Shown here piece by piece: positions 1 through 10,108 of a DNA stretch of 64,000 nt. The stretch comes from Skeletonema tropicum (Eukaryota; Bacillariophyta; Thalassiosirophyceae; Thalassiosirales; Thalassiosiraceae). Position 1 is the first letter of the stretch. Each line of letters begins with the position of its first letter. The stretch lies in NCBI GenBank assembly GCA_037178625.1, contig CM074136.1:62001-126000 (forward strand). The letters are read 5' to 3'. A model generated the notes under the pieces. The model did not search any database and was not told the DNA's origin. It worked only from the letters and a program-made list of their open reading frames with translations. The translations under genes were made by a program, and so were the position numbers.

Positions 1-400
1 TATTGCTGCAAAAGCAGTCTTTCTTTTCATTGCTTGTGTCCAAGTCTGAATCCAAAGGATAGATACATAAATAGACAGAAAGTTTATCAGATTAGATATT
101 AGCCCTGGCTTCCCCCGCCGATATTGCTAGTGCTACCTAGATTTCATGACGACGCCATTGTATTTCATTAATAGTTACCTTTCCCTCCAAACTCATGTAG
201 ATTCGGCGCAGTTTCAAAGTATACTGTACCAAGCACCAAGAGAGCAACCTTCGACCGACTTCATATGATCGAGAGTCCCAAGATGATTGAGATAAGTAAT
301 TCTTGATGATTTGAGCGCAAGTGTTGAGTAAGTATTGTATTGATCCAGGAATCGATGCTACTTCATCAAAGACAAAGAGGCAACGACCCTGCAACGACCT
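1..400 (+). repeat. 3' flank of a lost ankyrin-family copy
   Basis: This stretch matches 8150-8440, the flank just downstream of the ankyrin gene at 6523-8084, including the shared words CAAAAGCAGTC, CCAAGTCTGAATCCAAAG and GATTTCATGACGACGCCATT. A more diverged version lies at 36270-36500. It therefore looks like the downstream flank of another family member whose body lies to the left of the window. The short reading frames inside it are not conserved between the three copies, so I treat it as non-coding. Confidence 0.6.
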
Positions 401-2255
401 TCGATGTCAAAGTTGACAGCCAAGCCGGTCAGCTAGCTTTGCCCGCTAACAAACGAGATTTCAAAAACGGTATCGTACCGAGCTAGCCCTACGGGTACAT
501 ACTGGGCCCAACTTAAAAACGGTACCGAGTACCGTTTTCACTCGGTACTTATTTACTTGGTAGGCCACAAATTCGCCTGAATGAGGCCGTCCCCCACCTC
601 TCCGAAAACGAATACGAATCCGCTCCTACGTAGGTAGGAACTGGTAGGTACTGCTTGCTGGATTCGGATCCGGGGAGGCATAAAAAGTGCTCCACACCGT
701 CCGAAAACGAAAAGCACGAAGCACAATATCATCATGAAACATCATACCATGTACATATATGAGGAGAGTATCAAGCACCAACAGTTGTAATTGGCAAGGT
801 TGGAAAATGGAAGCACCATCTGCCAGGCCGTGGGCACCGGCACAGCTGGTGGCGCTGCCGCTGGTGCCGGTACTTAACCTCATCGGCTCCGGTGATGTTA
901 CATACTAACAAAATCTTCGATCATCATATCATTTCAACGACTGCGGTTTCTAATGTCACCAATGTGTTATTATCCATCGAATGAGATTCCCAGTGAAGCG
1001 ACATCTTATGATAAATAGTGATGAATTTTAGCTCACAACCAGAGGGTCATGAGCCATGAACACTCATCTATTACTACTTTAGCGGTGATAATTTAACAAT
1101 AATTGACGAGTCGGCGCTGCATTTGTATCCGTGTGGTACTGTCGATACAAGCTCCCTTGATTATCCAACGATACAGCGTTTAGCTAAAATTTTCTAGAGG
1201 AGAGGAGAGGAGTGGGGATCGTGACGATGTTTACAATAAGTGACGTCTAAAGAGGCGACAATCTGCTGTAGATGAAGATCTATCCTGGAACTAAATCTGA
1301 GATGACTATTGAGAGACAATGGGTGATCACCAAAAAATATACACAATATACGGTAGAAGCCGTCAATCTGGAGAAAGAAAGGGTGAATGATTCTTGAAAA
1401 GCACTGTGCTGAAGGGTGTGCAACATTTTATCGAAGGAGGTTGGTCAGCTAGAAGAACAATGGTAGTCTAGTTGACTCAGTCGTGGTGCAACATGCGTCT
1501 TCCTTTCAACCTGTGCAACGATCTACATAAGAAGAAGAAATATAAAACATTATTTAAAGCAGATAATTATCCTTATTAATGATTGTTAGCAACCATCACA
1601 TAAGCACTTATGTATTGTCTTCTAGAGAGATTACATCGTGTTAATTATTGATTCGAGGCTGCAACACTGGATAAGAAACAGCAAGGCGGTCTGCTCTTGT
1701 GATATTATATGGATTGATTGCAATATAATGTGTTCTCGTGTGTATTTATAACATCCTAATGAGATTTTTATGCCCACACATGCATCTGTTGACAAAATTC
1801 AAAATTCAACACCCAAAGGACATTGCCTACAAGTGATTTCAAGGCAGATACCAGGCGGGTTGAGTACCAATATCGGTCATCAACATTATTATAGAGCAGA
1901 GAATGCTGTGGAGGCCTTATGAATCTATTTATGCGTTTCTTCGTCGACGATATTTGCCACCTTCACCAAAATAGACCAAAAATCGATGCCGTCGATATAC
2001 CCGCCGATACGTCTGTAAGTTCTCAATTTCGTAACCTTCCAGCTACATCAGCGTTTTCTACATCAAAAACTGATAAAGATGATAGCTTTATGGTGTGTTA
2101 GAATAATCCTAATTGATTGTGCTATGGCTTACGGCTTACGGCCCGACATGATGGTCGTGATGATGTTGTTGCGTTGCCGATCGATGGATGGTCGGTCGGG
2201 CCGATCACTACATACAAGAGCTTCCAGTAGCCCCTTTAGTACACCGAATTAGGGG
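401..2255. other. Intergenic, no gene recognised
   Basis: No supportable coding region was found here. The only clear structure is a perfect hairpin at 516-538 (arms AAAACGGTAC and GTACCGTTTT, loop CGA), next to further GGTAC/GGTATC words at 465-550. Confidence 0.5.
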
Positions 2256-2282
2256 GTTGGGATTCGGAGCCCGAATCCCAAC
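2256..2282. repeat. Perfect 12-bp hairpin
   Basis: The arms GTTGGGATTCGG (2256-2267) and CCGAATCCCAAC (2271-2282) are exactly complementary around the loop AGC. It sits about 65 bp left of the TIR element that starts at 2349. Function is unknown; it could be an element end or an RNA hairpin. Confidence 0.55.
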
Positions 2283-2417
2283 ATTTTGAAGTCGAGTCAA
2301 ATGATACGTAGGAATTCAGTATGTGCCTAATTCGTATTCGTATTCGGGCACCCTACATAGGATCTTCTGTCACACGTGGGAGTCCTCTCCAGAGGGACTC
2401 TGCACGTGTGCAGAGAC

Positions 2418-3536
2418 TAGCGTTTCGGCCAGGAATCCCTGGGATATTTCGGCACTTTTGAGTATCCCGAGGGATATTTTTTCGCCAAAAATCGCTAAAA
2501 AATATCCTTTTATTTGGACAAGCTTATCTTGATAGCTGGAGCGTTTCTGATGTCAATAATACTATTGTTCACTCATCAAATCACATTTAATCACTTTTTA
2601 TATCCAAAATCACTCACTTGGCCATTATTACAGCGCAAGAACGTCCGTAGCTGCAACACATCTCCCACTATGCTGTCACCAACAATCCTCCGGATGAAAG
2701 TCAATTGTGAGAATACACGCTCCACCGCAGCACTAGAAACTTGAGTAAGAACAATAAGCCGAACAGCCTTGTAGAAGGATGGTATCACATCTGCTCTAGC
2801 TTCCATTGCAGTCTTCCACCATTCATAGATCCGACGTCCACGCTCCCCAATGTCATTTTTCCAATTCATTCTACAAAACTCATCTATATCCTCCCCATCT
2901 GCTCCCTCTTCTCCAGCAGCTTGCAATAGATCCCCAACATTGCCCTCAATCCCATCTTCTGCCACATCTGAATCTTCCATTATATCATCTTCATCTTCTG
3001 GGTGAGCGTCTTCAGCAGTGTCGTCACCCTGCTGCTGACGTAATGTATTAAAGAGAACGTTTCCTATCAAGATCTGCCGCTTTATTTGCCTCTTTCTGCC
3101 TCTTCTTTGCTAATTCCTCCTCCGGCAAAGCCTGCGGCTTCAAATGACCATCATCACCGGTGCTGCCGGGGGCTGGTGCTGTTGTGCGTGGATCTTTGGA
3201 TTTCTCCATTGTGTTGAAAGACAGAATACGGGCGAAAGACCGAATTAATACACGGATGGCGACAAAAATAATGCAACACAGCAACAGCCACTACTGAATC
3301 TGTCTGTAGTGTTGGCAGGGCGAGGGAGCTGTCGGCAAGTACATAGTAGTGTCGGCTGTCGGCCATGCTGGTGCGGTGAGCTCAACGCATCCTGGTGGAA
3401 GGAAGGCTCTGGCGGACTTTTTGAGATGGTGTCCTGTCACATCATGTAGACTTTTGTACGTAGGAACTAGTAAATAATCAGGGATATTTTTTGGGATATT
3501 TTGCAGGGGTGGGCGGGCTACCTGGCCGAAACGCTA
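2418..3536 (-). mobile_element. hAT-type DNA transposon with 8-bp TSD
   Basis: The element starts TAGCGTTTCGGCCAGG at 2418 and ends with the exact inverse at 3536 (16-bp TIR). It is flanked on both sides by GCAGAGAC (2410-2417 and 3537-3544), a perfect 8-bp TSD as expected for hAT elements. It contains remnants of a transposase on the minus strand. At 1119 bp it is shorter than autonomous hATs (usually 2.5-5 kb), so it is an internally deleted derivative. Subterminal GGATATTTTTT words near both ends resemble the binding-site repeats usual near hAT ends. Confidence 0.88.
2591..3209 (-). pseudogene. Degenerate hAT transposase, N-terminus fused to C-terminal dimerisation domain
   Basis: The 3' part (2591-3070) encodes an acidic stretch followed by a hATC-like dimerisation motif with SSAAVERVFSQLTFIRR near its end, the conserved C-terminal signature of hAT transposases. 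The 5' part starts at the ATG at 3209 (MEKSKDPRTT...) in another frame, and the two frames overlap near 3048-3070. The RNase H-like catalytic core is missing between them. I read this as an internally deleted, frameshifted transposase that cannot make active enzyme. It belongs to the hAT element at 2418-3536. Confidence 0.75.
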
Positions 3537-3553
3537 GCAGAGACCCTAGCTTA

Positions 3554-4075
3554 CTACCGCGCTCAAAAAATCGCGACAAATTTTTTGTCGCGAATTAATT
3601 TTAGCTAGGCGACACCGCATAAAATACGAAACAACCATGTGAGTATGCCCTCCATAGAGCGCACCTATCAACATGTTGAACCCAAACTGATAGCCAGAAT
3701 CCCTTGAGGAAGTATATTCAAATACAATTATTAATTAGTTGACCATTATATAACTACTAGATAAAGCGCAAGCATCGGTCCAAAATGGCCTATTTCATCT
3801 AGTAAATAGAGTGATTCTATGTATGACGCATGCGTATATGAGCACCTATGCAGCCGCTGTAATGCGAGTATAGTGAATATGATGACTCCCAGCGGCTTAA
3901 TCGAAAGGTAATAACATGTACTATCAACCTATGGCCGGTGGGCGTAGCCAGAGGGTCGATGTTGAGCGTATCGAGGCACTGTTTTCAGTCAAGTTATGTT
4001 TTGTGCGTAGTTTGTTAGCAAAAAATTTTTGTCGCGATTTTCTGTTTATTTGTCGCGATTTTTTGAGCGCGGTAG
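3554..4075. mobile_element. Non-autonomous CTAC...GTAG element, 4-bp TSD (copy 1)
   Basis: The element begins CTACCGCGCTCAAAAAATCG and ends with its inverse; the perfect TIR is 27 bp. It is flanked by CTTA at 3550-3553 and 4076-4079. The uninterrupted sequence (CCCTAGCTTATTTTGG) exists in inverted form at 5275-5290, which proves the insertion. No coding region was found. It shares ends, TSD length and internal words (TGCGAGTATA, ATCGAAAG) with 26806-27317, so the two form one family. Confidence 0.8.
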
Positions 4076-4664
4076 CTTATTTTGGCCAAAAACTGCGCCG
4101 AGGCTTTGCAACATGCCTTCAAAACCTCTCCTACGGCCGATTTGCGCCATGTCAATGTCATCGCCCACACAGCACCAATAACGGCGACCAATAGCTTAAA
4201 TTGTACACAATACCCATCTGAATTAAAGTGCTGCGGCTTTCTGCTGCAGCTGCTGATCTCAATCCATAAAAAAATATTTATTATTTTGCTAGTAAATTAA
4301 CATGATAATGTGATGACATCCATTTCACTCCCCCTCCATGATTCCCTTTGATAAATATAGGCGCAAACTGTTATTTATGATAGTATAAAGCTATTTTATT
4401 GTTTAGAGCGTTAAGATCCATTGTTTATTGGTTGATTGTTGTGGTCACTATTTTTTTTATGTACATAACATGTAAATTATGTACATGACATGTTGTTGGT
4501 GTTTTGGGAGCATGGGGGCCTTTATTATTCCCTCCAAGTAGTAGAATTATTAGTTCATATCATGGTTGGTTGAGGAGAGGCGCTGGGGGGTTGTTATTAT
4601 TGTTTGTCTCTCCACATGAACACCACTAAGGTGAGGGTCAAATAGAGCAAAAAAATAGGTGACA

Positions 4665-4930
4665 GGTGTTGTGTTATTATTCCATCAGTGGCACTTTGTT
4701 GATGTTACCCTGCCACTGAGACCTCGCCATGGGTGTTATGTAATGGATGCACCTTCAATTCTTGGTAAATATCATTCCATATGGAGTGTAGAGTGGACAC
4801 AACTGTGTTGAAGGTGCCAAAAGTGCCCCAAAAATCAGTGTTGTGTTAATATTTCCAGTAATGCCGCTTCTTCGATGTTACCCTGCCACCAACACCTTGC
4901 CATGGGTATTAGGTAATGATTGCACCGCCG
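4665..4930 (+). repeat. Two-copy tandem repeat, period about 171 bp
   Basis: The words GTGTTGTGTTA, TGATGTTACCCTGCCAC, GCCATGGGT and TGCACC recur in the same order from about 4665 and again from about 4836. Similarity is moderate, so this is an old duplication. It lies inside the TIR element at 2349-5363 and has no coding potential that is kept between copies. Confidence 0.5.
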
Positions 4931-5363
4931 GTTGTGGGGGGATATGATGGTTTATTGAGCGTAGAGTCGAATGCTCCGTCGACGTCGATCTCGACACCCT
5001 CCGTCGAGACCATGGTAATGGTGTTATTAAGCGTAGTCTTAGCCATTCCCCCGCCAATGCGGGGTGCAAACGCTGACATATACCCTATAGAACAATAACG
5101 AAAAATGTTCGAACGTAATTCGTCGATCTGGGGATGCTATGTTGAAAGATGCTGTAGGATGGGTTTCACCGTAGTAAGATCACTAACAAAATGGTTGAGC
5201 AAAATTGCAAAGCCTCGACACAGCCGGTAGCTCCCCAAATAACTATAGTAAATAGTTAGTGGGCCCCTAAACTGAAGATCCAAAATAAGCTAGGGTCTCT
5301 GCACATGTGCAGAGTCCCTCTGAAGAGGACTCCCACATGTGACAGAAGATCCTATGTAGGGGC

Positions 5364-6522
5364 AACGTTTTTGTGCTGTTTCTTACAAATACGGTCACGG
5401 TGCTGGTGGTGCAAATACGGTCACGGAGGGGGTGCAAATATGGTCACTTCAAGTCACGAGGTTCAACGTTACTCGTCTGTCGCGTATAGAGATAAATCAC
5501 GTAGAGCTGTCGATTCGTGACCAGGTTGCGAACCTACCCCCCCATCAAACCATGATGTCCGTCAGAGATTGCCGGCGCCAACATGCGGCATACACAACTA
5601 ACAAGTCCCCACGAATAGCGACTTGATCATCGACCGCATCCGAACGGTCCTTTGGATTGATCTATAGAGGCAGAACTCTCAAATCGCCATCGTATTTATG
5701 CAAATTATGCGCAAACATCACGTTGATGTTGTGACACAATCTACGCGTCGACGGCTCCCTCTATCCTCCATCGTCGGACGATTCCGTTTAACCAACACAA
5801 AATGAACGAGGTAAAGAATATCTATGATGTTGCTGACAATCAGATAAATGTGTTGCGTCGTCGTCGAGCTCACAAAATACTCAACACGTGATGATTGTTG
5901 GCGCTTTGGGCGTCGCGCTCGACATCAACCAAAACAGATGCGTCAGGTGAAGCTCTTGCCCCTCCTGATAGTGGAAATACTCTTCTAATGATTCATAACT
6001 ATCGGCTTGGTCAAAGATACGTTTTTCTGGTGTTAGTTGCTGCATCATTCGTGTTTGCAAGTTGCTTTGTGTACCGTATAAAGTGGGCATACCTCTGTAC
6101 AACATATGCATCCGCACGCAACAATTACTATCTAGTATGACCTGCATCGACTATGGCACATGTATTACTCTGCATGTGCCAATTTGAGTCGTTGTGATAG
6201 TGGACAAGGTTGCACAATTTGAAACAAACGAATACGTAATATGAGAGCGAGAAAGCATTACTGATGGTATTCAACTCTATGCGGCAAATATGACATATAA
6301 GATTTGAGATTCAACAACAACTCAGTTCTGCTGCACAGTAGAAGATTGGAGAGGATTGTAACTGGTATTCGATCGGGGACGGTGGGGACCGGCCTGAGCC
6401 TTCCAAAAAAGAAAAAGTGACAGCATCATGATAAGTAAGTAATATATGACTCATCAAGAAGAAGCCTCATTGTTGTCAGAATAATTATTACTTACAATTC
6501 GATATCTAGCAGCCCATCAAAC
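5364..6522. other. Intergenic upstream of first ankyrin copy
   Basis: There is a short direct repeat (GTGCAAATAYGGTCAC words, 5400-5450). A small minus-strand open frame (5881-6147, 88 codons) has no recognisable domain. I see no other supportable gene. Confidence 0.4.
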
Positions 6523-8084
6523 ATGAATGAAATATCGTGGTGGCATGAATTAGTTGAGTTTTGCAAATCTGAGTTGATTTCAGAGGGCGGTCTGCGTGAA
6601 TTATTTGAACGACATGAATTGAAGCCCAATAATAATTATTGTGAGGAAGATTTTGAATTCCCTTATGAATTCTTCCTTCGGGCATGCTGCAATGAAAGAG
6701 TGGACGAGGGAATAATTCGATGCCTTCTCGAATATTTTCCTGATGCTGCCAGGGCTACTACTGACACTGGCAGTGGGCGAATTGGTCGCCGCTCCACTAT
6801 GCATGCGGCAACAAAAGTATGACACGGGGGATAATACAACTCCTCATCGATGCAGCTCCCGACTCTGTTCGCAGTGTAGACAATGGCAGTATGAAGCCTC
6901 TCCACATTTTATGTGGTAACGACAGTATGGACGAAACAGAAGCAGTAGAAATTTTCAAGCTGCTCATCGAGAAAAACCCTGAAGCAGTGAGGCATGTCGA
7001 TAATGACGGTTATCTTCCAATTCACTTTGCAGCAATGGTGGCACAATCATATGAATTTTGCCAGGTATTGATCGAAGCATATCCTGGATCTGAGCGAATA
7101 GCTAATGTCAATGGTAGGCTGCCTCTGCATATTGCATGTCGTTGCAGTCCCTTTGCCACAATCAAATACTTGAACGATCTCTACCCTGATGCCATCAATC
7201 ACGCAACAACAAATGGAATTCATCCGATTCACTGCGCAATTAGACGTGCCAGGGACAGAAACAAATTAACTGGTGCTGTGGAAATCGTGCAATACCTGCT
7301 GGATTGCGATCCCAATGTGAAATTTCAGATGTGGAACGGAATATCACTGCTTCATTTTGCTTGTCTTCAGACAGGTCATCAGGAGTTCAATGATTCATGC
7401 ATTGATACTGCACTAGAAATTATCAAGACATTGTATGATGCACACCCCGAAGCGATAGATGAAAATATAATTGTATCAAACCTTCAAGATTATCATGAAC
7501 AAGTACAAAGATTCATCAGTGGCGAGTTTGTCCATGCTCGTCAAGCCAAAGATCACCGGCTGATGATCACACCTGATGACAATGGACGTCTTCCTTTGCA
7601 CACAGCGCTTCAGGACAATGTCAGGCTGGGTTCAATCAAGTTGTTGGTAAAAGGCAATCCCCATGCTGTACTGTCTCCTGATATTAGCGATGCAATACCT
7701 TTGCACGTGGCATGTCATCATCATGAATCCGCTAGCGTTGTTAGGTTCTTGGTGGGAATAAATACATCGACTCTCGACGTTGCGGATCGGGGTGGGAACA
7801 CAGCCCTTCATTATGCTTGCCGCAGCGCCAGGCATGAAATCATCGCGCTTTTGCTGGATAAATTCGACGCTGTATCCGTATCAAAACTGAATGTTGACGG
7901 GAAGCTCCCTATCGATCTTCTTTGGGAAAGCAATGACGATAGGGAAAGTGTAGCATACACAGAGAGCGTGTATCGGCTTATGAGGGCATACCCTGATATG
8001 TTAATGGGCATTGATGTACAGGTTCATTGTACTTCTGCCTCCTGCCCGAGTCTGACCGGAAAGAAGAGAAAGTTGGATCATTAG
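6523..8084 (+). pseudogene. Ankyrin-repeat family copy 1, frameshifted
   Basis: This is a copy of the local ankyrin-repeat family. The first part (6523 to about 6780) encodes the family N-terminus, including the block with NERVDEGIIRCLLEYFPDAA. The frame then shifts by one between about 6765 and 6783, and the rest (to 8084) continues in another frame with ankyrin repeats and the tail TGKKRKLDH. Intact paralogues of 522-526 aa have no break there. The start MNEISWW differs from the MDESA and MSAGD starts of other copies, so it may be a third subfamily. Ankyrin repeats are protein-binding helix-turn-helix modules; the partner is unknown. A base error in the assembly would also explain the shift. 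Confidence 0.8.
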
Positions 8085-8149
8085 CATAAGCAGCCTTTCT
8101 GACCTCTCCTAGTGCAACAAGCAAGTAATAAGGATCTCTAATGATATCG

Positions 8150-8440
8150 CTACAAAAGCAGTCTTTCTCATTATTGCGTCCAAGTCTGAATCCAAAGGAT
8201 AGATACATGAATAGACAGAAAGTTTATCAGATTAGATATTAACCCTGGCTTTCCCCCTCGATATTGCTATTGCTACCTCTAGATTTCATGACGACGCCAT
8301 TGTAGCTCTTTAATAGTTACCTTTACTTCCAAATTCACTTACATAATTACTTCTATGAATATGAGGATTCGGCGCAGCTTCAAAGTTGGTAATGCTGTAC
8401 CAAGCACCAAGAGAGCAGCCTTCGACCAACTGATCGAGAG
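8150..8440 (+). repeat. Ankyrin-family downstream flank
   Basis: This non-coding flank is shared with 1-400 and, more distantly, 36270-36500. It follows the stop codon of the copy-1 pseudogene by about 70 bp, so it was duplicated together with the gene. Confidence 0.55.
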
Positions 8441-8614
8441 TCCGTATGAATACGAGCGCGAGAGAAAGTACTACTTGCGAGAAAATCGATCAAACAAATT
8501 TGAACTATGTAATTTGAATCCACCTTCCCCCGAACACAGGCATCGACAAGGAGGGGTGGCCTCAACCTGTCCGCGAAATCGTTACATGTGTAACTGCTGG
8601 CTTCCTCGCTGATG

Positions 8615-8637
8615 ACGTAGGAATTTAATTCCTACGT
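8615..8637. repeat. Perfect palindrome ACGTAGGAATT/AATTCCTACGT
   Basis: The 11-bp arms meet around a single T. The same half-word ACGTAGGAATT occurs near other element edges (2307, 26158, 42940, 53271, 56038), so it may belong to transposon ends rather than to the gene at 8734-9786. Confidence 0.55.
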
Positions 8638-8733
8638 AAACTTGTACTAGGATCTGTAACATCGGGTTACATGGGTAGGGAGGCTGAACCTCTACGAAAA
8701 GTCTAACATGAAATAACCCCATTATTAATGAAC

Positions 8734-9786
8734 TCAACCAATTACATGCAACTTTCCAACTACATCGAGAATCAAATTCTCTCCAATACGCTTTGCAACC
8801 TCTTCCTTGTTGTAATCTGCATCATATAATTCGACATCTTCATACTCACCAACTTCATTCTTCCGGAGCATTCGAATGTCTACCTTGTATGGCTTTGCTT
8901 CTTTCCCCCACTTCTTACTAGACGATTGACTTATCATCCACTTGTTGTAATGTTTATCATGAATCACCATGACACGAAATGGTCGTTGCACCGTAGTAGC
9001 GTTTGCTCCATTTCCAATCTTCACGTTTGCAATAATAACAACATCCCTCTCGATGAGAATATCCTCAGCAACTACTTCACCATCTTCATTTGATTTAATA
9101 CGTTCGGGCGGAGAAGCTATCCAACGCTGCACCAATGATTTCACTTTCCTTTCTTTGCTTGTAGAACCCATAACATGTTCTGTGCAAGCAAGGCTTGCAC
9201 TTGCAGTCAGTACACAATCCTGCAACTCTTCTATTGAAGTGGAAACAATCATACTGCGGAAGCTCGACATCAACTTTTCTGCGTGGCTCTTTGAACCTGC
9301 GATTGTAGAAGTGAAGGGCGTTTGATCCTCAGCTGTCAATTCATCATCACCCCCCAGTACAATAATATCATTATCATCCTTTCCCTTCTTCCCACTGTCA
9401 TTAGCCTTCGTCATTTCTTCATCATTGACGAGAAGGGGGGAGGTAGATCTGGAGGTAGACGGCAGAGATTCGGAGGGTGCATTATTGACGGAAGTTGTGT
9501 CATTAATATTATTCATAGTAGATGTTTTGACAAGACGCTGCGTTGCAGGGGACGACCCATTCTCCCCATGTCGCTCCGCCTGTACCTCTTTGGACGAAAC
9601 AGCATTCGACTCAATTTCATTATTGATGTTGTTTTGGGCAATGGAGGTGTTGCTGTGACTTTTTTGGTTGTCGACATATTTTGGATTTACCTTCCTCAAT
9701 CGTTTCGAGCCTACTTCTACTGTGTCCCCTCTCTCTTTACGCTGCTTGTCAGCCCATTCATCATACTTCATTTTGTTTGACGACAT
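8734..9786 (-). CDS. Hypothetical protein, 350 aa
   Basis: An intact frame starts at the ATG at 9786 (MSSNKMKYDEWADKQRKERG...). The N-terminal 40 residues are basic. Residues 45-170 are low-complexity and rich in Ser, Asn, Thr and Asp, probably disordered. The C-terminal 180 residues look folded, with alternating hydrophobic and charged stretches (around RPFRVMVIHDKHYNKW). I recognise no domain. It is the only gene inside the inverted repeat 8543-10053, so it could be a mobile-element protein or a cellular gene caught between repeats. Codon usage looks ordinary for the window and there is no sign of decay. Confidence 0.6.
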   Translation of the reverse strand: MSSNKMKYDEWADKQRKERGDTVEVGSKRLRKVNPKYVDNQKSHSNTSIAQNNINNEIESNAVSSKEVQAERHGENGSSPATQRLVKTSTMNNINDTTSVNNAPSESLPSTSRSTSPLLVNDEEMTKANDSGKKGKDDNDIIVLGGDDELTAEDQTPFTSTIAGSKSHAEKLMSSFRSMIVSTSIEELQDCVLTASASLACTEHVMGSTSKERKVKSLVQRWIASPPERIKSNEDGEVVAEDILIERDVVIIANVKIGNGANATTVQRPFRVMVIHDKHYNKWMISQSSSKKWGKEAKPYKVDIRMLRKNEVGEYEDVELYDADYNKEEVAKRIGENLILDVVGKLHVIG

Positions 9787-10108
9787 ATTGTTGATGATCT
9801 ATGTTGTCTATTTAATGTTCCATGGTGAATCTCTCTCTCATGGACACTATTATTTTTATTTGATGGTCGGTGGTGGTGGCTCGGGAAACTTGTCAGCCAA
9901 ATCGTTACATGTGTAACTCTCAGATGTCTCGTGGCTGCCACACTATTAGCAAAAATGGTTACAGGAGTAACTGTCCGATGTCTCGTGGCTGACAACTTGG
10001 TTACTTAGCGGAATTAGTATGGTTCTACGTACGAGGCCACCCCTCCTATCGACAGCACAATGACACAAACTTATGGCACTTAGGGCCGAACCAATACAAC
10101 AAAGCAAG

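Larger units (their letters stand above)
2349..5363. mobile_element. TIR element (CACCCTACATAGG ends) hosting two nested insertions
   Basis: The left end, read as 2349-2417 continued at 3545-3553 and again from 4080, is the inverted copy of 5275-5363. Shared words in order are CCCTACATAGGATCTTCTGT, GGGAGTCCTCT, AGAGGGACTCTGCA, TGCAGAGACCCTAGCTTATT and TTTTGG, giving TIRs of about 85 bp. The left TIR is cut by a hAT element and a CTAC...GTAG element; removing both with one copy of each TSD restores it. Without the insertions the element would be about 1.4 kb. No transposase is recognised inside, so it is non-autonomous. The same TIR family is seen in the 146-bp element at 38683-38828, which has a 9-bp TSD, but no TSD is visible here. 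Superfamily is uncertain (a 9-bp TSD would suit a Mutator-like origin). Confidence 0.7.
8543..10053. mobile_element. Candidate element: inverted repeat around a 350-aa gene
   Basis: A perfect 15-bp inverted repeat (AGGAGGGGTGGCCTC at 8549-8563, inverse at 10033-10047), with partial similarity outward (TCGAYA), encloses one minus-strand gene. Inside, a unit containing GTTACAYGWGTAACT followed by a CTCGYTG/CTCGTGGCTG word occurs at 8580, 9903 and 9957. A perfect 23-nt palindrome lies at 8615-8637. No TSD is evident and no transposase family was recognised, so the mobile nature is inference. Confidence 0.45.

Noticed and set aside
5881..6147. Transposase fragment on the minus strand
   Set aside because: No catalytic motif could be pointed to, and no terminal repeats surround it.
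8596..8641. A second hammerhead (CTGATGA followed by a perfect stem at 8609-8640)
   Set aside because: The position required to be GAAA reads TAAA and no stem I or III partner was found.
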